Shown: positions 62,447 through 64,000 of the stretch, piece by piece
How the letters are laid out: each line of letters begins with the position of its first letter
Numbering within the stretch: position 1 is the first letter of the stretch
From: Firmicutes bacterium HGW-Firmicutes-11
GTDB lineage: Bacteria > Bacillota > Clostridia > Peptostreptococcales > Anaerovoracaceae
NCBI GenBank assembly: GCA_002840285.1
Contig: PHAE01000009.1
Span: 1-64,000 of the forward strand
Direction: 5' to 3'
DNA length: 64,000 bases
The notes under the pieces: model-generated
The model's database searches: none
What the model saw: the letters and a program-made list of their open reading frames with translations, nothing else
Told to the model about the DNA's origin: nothing
Made by a program: the position numbers and the translations under genes

Positions 62447-63826
62447 ATGGAGTATGAACTTGACAAGATGATCGACGACACCATTCCCCGCATCATCGAA
62501 CTCATCGAAGAAAAAAAATATGTCAAAGCCAGAGAGCTTTTACTGGAGTTCAGCGAAGTCGACATCGCGGAGATCCTGGAAGAAATCATGGAAGTTCTTG
62601 GCGTGGAAAAGACGATCATCATGTTTCGAACCTTGCCGAAGGACGTCAATGTGGAAGTCTTTTCCTACCTTGACAGTGACGAGCAGGTCGCGATCATCAA
62701 CAGCATCACCGACAAAGAGATCCACTACATCATCGACGAGCTCCCCTTCGACGATATGATCGACGTGCTGGAGGAACTTCCTGCGAACATCGTTGACAAG
62801 ATCCTTGAAAAGGCAACGAAAGAAGAACGAAAGCAGATCAATTCCTTCCTCCATTATCCGGAATACAGTGCGGGTACCCTGATGACACCGGAGTACATCA
62901 GTCTGCACAAGGATATGACGGTTGAGCAGGCACTGGCTCACATAAAAAAAGAAGGTATGGATAGTGAGACGGTCTATACCTGCTACGTGAAAGATACCGG
63001 GCGAACACTTCTTGGTATCGTTTCACTCAGAACTCTTGTCGTTTCTGAAAATGATGTGATGGTCCGTGACATCATGCGAACTGATTACGTATGCGCCAAT
63101 GTACACGCTGATCAGGAAGAGGTGTCCAATCTCTTCAAGAAGTACGGATTTCTGGCTATACCGGTCGTGGACAACGAGCACCGTCTGGTCGGCATCATCA
63201 CCGTCGATGATATCCTTGATATCATCGAAGAGGAGATCACCGAGGACTTTCAGAAAATGGCCGGCGTTGCCGCATCAACGGAAGAATACCTTGATATGAG
63301 CGTGTGGAAACACGTGAGAAACCGTTTCCCCTGGCTCTTGTTCCTGATGTTCTCTCTCATGGTCACCGGATTGATCATAAACCAGTTTGAAGACCTGCTC
63401 TCAAAAGCGATCGTACTCGTCGCCTACCTTCCTCTGCTCATGGGAACCGGTGGAAATTCCGGCTCACAGTCCGCCACACTTGTCATCCGGAGTATGGCGG
63501 TGGGTGATATCGAACTGAAGGATTCCGTAAAAGTTCTTTGGAAAGAAGTCCGGGTCAGTTTTTTGATCGGCTTTTCCCTCAGTGTTCTGAATTTTGCCAA
63601 GATCTTGCTGATCGACGGCGAAAGTCCTTTCATCGCATTGACGGTTTGCGGTTCCATGCTGATCATCATCACGATGGCAAAGACCATCGGCGGAATGTTG
63701 CCTTTGCTGGCAAAAAAACTGAAGATCGACCCGGCATTGATGGCAAGCCCCATGATCGCTTCTCTGACCGATATGGTTTCTGTTGTCACTTATTTTTTCC
63801 TTGCAAGCTTGATTCTTGGTATTTAA
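62447..63826 (+). CDS. mgtE: Magnesium transporter MgtE
   Basis: The 459-residue Mg2+ channel has the standard parts: an N-terminal superhelical Mg2+-sensing domain (about 10-130, ELPANIVDKILEKATKEERKQIN), a CBS pair (about 135-255, SAGTLMTPEYISLHKDM and VPVVDNEHRLVGIITVDDILDII-like residues), the plug helix, and five membrane segments (about 285-459) with the pore signature GTGGNSGSQSATLVIRSMAVGDI. AAGGAGGT lies 8 bases before the ATG at 62447. It is preceded by a 215-base leader with a proline-rich short ORF. Confidence 0.95.
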   Translation: MEYELDKMIDDTIPRIIELIEEKKYVKARELLLEFSEVDIAEILEEIMEVLGVEKTIIMFRTLPKDVNVEVFSYLDSDEQVAIINSITDKEIHYIIDELPFDDMIDVLEELPANIVDKILEKATKEERKQINSFLHYPEYSAGTLMTPEYISLHKDMTVEQALAHIKKEGMDSETVYTCYVKDTGRTLLGIVSLRTLVVSENDVMVRDIMRTDYVCANVHADQEEVSNLFKKYGFLAIPVVDNEHRLVGIITVDDILDIIEEEITEDFQKMAGVAASTEEYLDMSVWKHVRNRFPWLLFLMFSLMVTGLIINQFEDLLSKAIVLVAYLPLLMGTGGNSGSQSATLVIRSMAVGDIELKDSVKVLWKEVRVSFLIGFSLSVLNFAKILLIDGESPFIALTVCGSMLIIITMAKTIGGMLPLLAKKLKIDPALMASPMIASLTDMVSVVTYFFLASLILGI

Positions 63827-63847
63827 CAACAAACGGAGGTACCGACC

Positions 63848-64000
63848 ATGATGACAAAAAGTGTTCAAACCACCATCGAAAACCTGAAGCGAAATGGATT
63901 CGATGTCCGCTATCACGAAACTGAAGCTGAGGCAAAAGCCGCGATCCTTGCAGACATTGGGCAAGAGGAGAGTGTCGGTTTCGGTGGATCGATGACTTTG
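63848..64000 (+). CDS. LUD-domain protein, N-terminal part only
   Basis: The frame starts behind GGAGGTACCGACC, 21 bases after mgtE, and runs off the end of the window after 51 codons. The beginning TKSVQTTIENLKRNGFDVRYHETEAEAKAAIL followed by VGFGGSMTL is typical of the LUD (lactate utilisation, LutB/LutC or DUF162) family, where GGS/GSMT contacts a cofactor or substrate. The full function cannot be judged from this fragment. Confidence 0.8.
   Translation, partial: MMTKSVQTTIENLKRNGFDVRYHETEAEAKAAILADIGQEESVGFGGSMTL

Noticed and set aside
1-64000. tRNA, rRNA, CRISPR array, prophage or insertion sequence
   Set aside because: Intergenic regions were read for these; no cloverleaf, repeat-spacer pattern, integrase or transposase was recognised, though a small RNA gene could be missed without a covariance search.

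Overview
The window reads as a chromosomal segment of a low-to-mid GC Gram-positive anaerobe of the Bacillota, most likely class Clostridia. This rests on strong AGGAGG-type ribosome binding sites, ATG/GTG/TTG starts, sigma-A-like promoters, whiA/rapZ, an AmmeMemoRadiSam set, an S-layer-homology protein with a CsaB-type pyruvyl transferase, and no outer-membrane genes. No rRNA, tRNA, CRISPR array, prophage or transposase was recognised. The species cannot be named from the sequence.

Positions 1-18.1 kb are an accessory region of small, independently regulated units. They are: a TetR/membrane protein/GNAT operon behind a perfect 15+15 bp operator; a Nim-like flavoprotein and an AlkD-like glycosylase; a second TetR with a twin operator built around its own promoter, followed by a hydrolase; a chromate transporter with a DUF3795 protein; a decayed nitroreductase gene; a compact XRE-led operon (regulator, two membrane proteins, beta-lactamase-fold hydrolase, tandem flavodoxin-like protein); two secreted proteins with copper-amine-oxidase-like (stalk) domains; an AraC/GyrI regulator; a winged-helix/ferredoxin protein; a methyltransferase; a DUF3788 gene broken by a clean internal deletion; and a rifampin ADP-ribosyltransferase (Arr).

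Positions 18.1-26.7 kb (minus strand) form one tightly packed unit: murB, PHP phosphatase, rapZ, whiA, a Memo/AMMECR1 fusion, its radical SAM partner, a translationally coupled methyltransferase, rlmD and an LRR lipoprotein. The yvcK gene that usually sits between rapZ and whiA is absent. Divergently, argG and argH follow ARG-box-like repeats. ArgH looks C-terminally shortened and is followed by a 29+29 bp perfect palindrome and a Fic-fold protein with a wrecked active-site motif.

Positions 30.2-45 kb hold mostly core genes: mgtC-like, a stand-alone carboxyltransferase, a TspO-related protein, a DAK2-DegV fusion (a possible one-piece fatty acid kinase), glutathione peroxidase, typA, DUF2207/LemA, ung, mutY and an ABC exporter.

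Positions 45-62.2 kb are a cell-envelope and sugar block. WecG/TagA, UDP-ManNAc dehydrogenase, an O-antigen-ligase-like protein, glycosyltransferases, a GT4-CsaB fusion and a phosphodiester glycosidase with three SLH repeats suggest synthesis of a pyruvylated secondary wall polymer and a protein anchored to it. Upstream lie nnrD and a three-gene trehalose module: TPS/TPP fusion, GH65 phosphorylase and beta-phosphoglucomutase.

The window ends with mgtE and the start of a LUD-domain gene. Between a good promoter and mgtE lies a 35-codon ORF with a strong ribosome binding site. Its N-terminus (Asp, then Pro at 5, 7 and 9, Arg at 11) resembles the Mg2+-sensing leader peptide MgtL of enterobacteria. 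This is the most interesting candidate for an undescribed regulatory system here.
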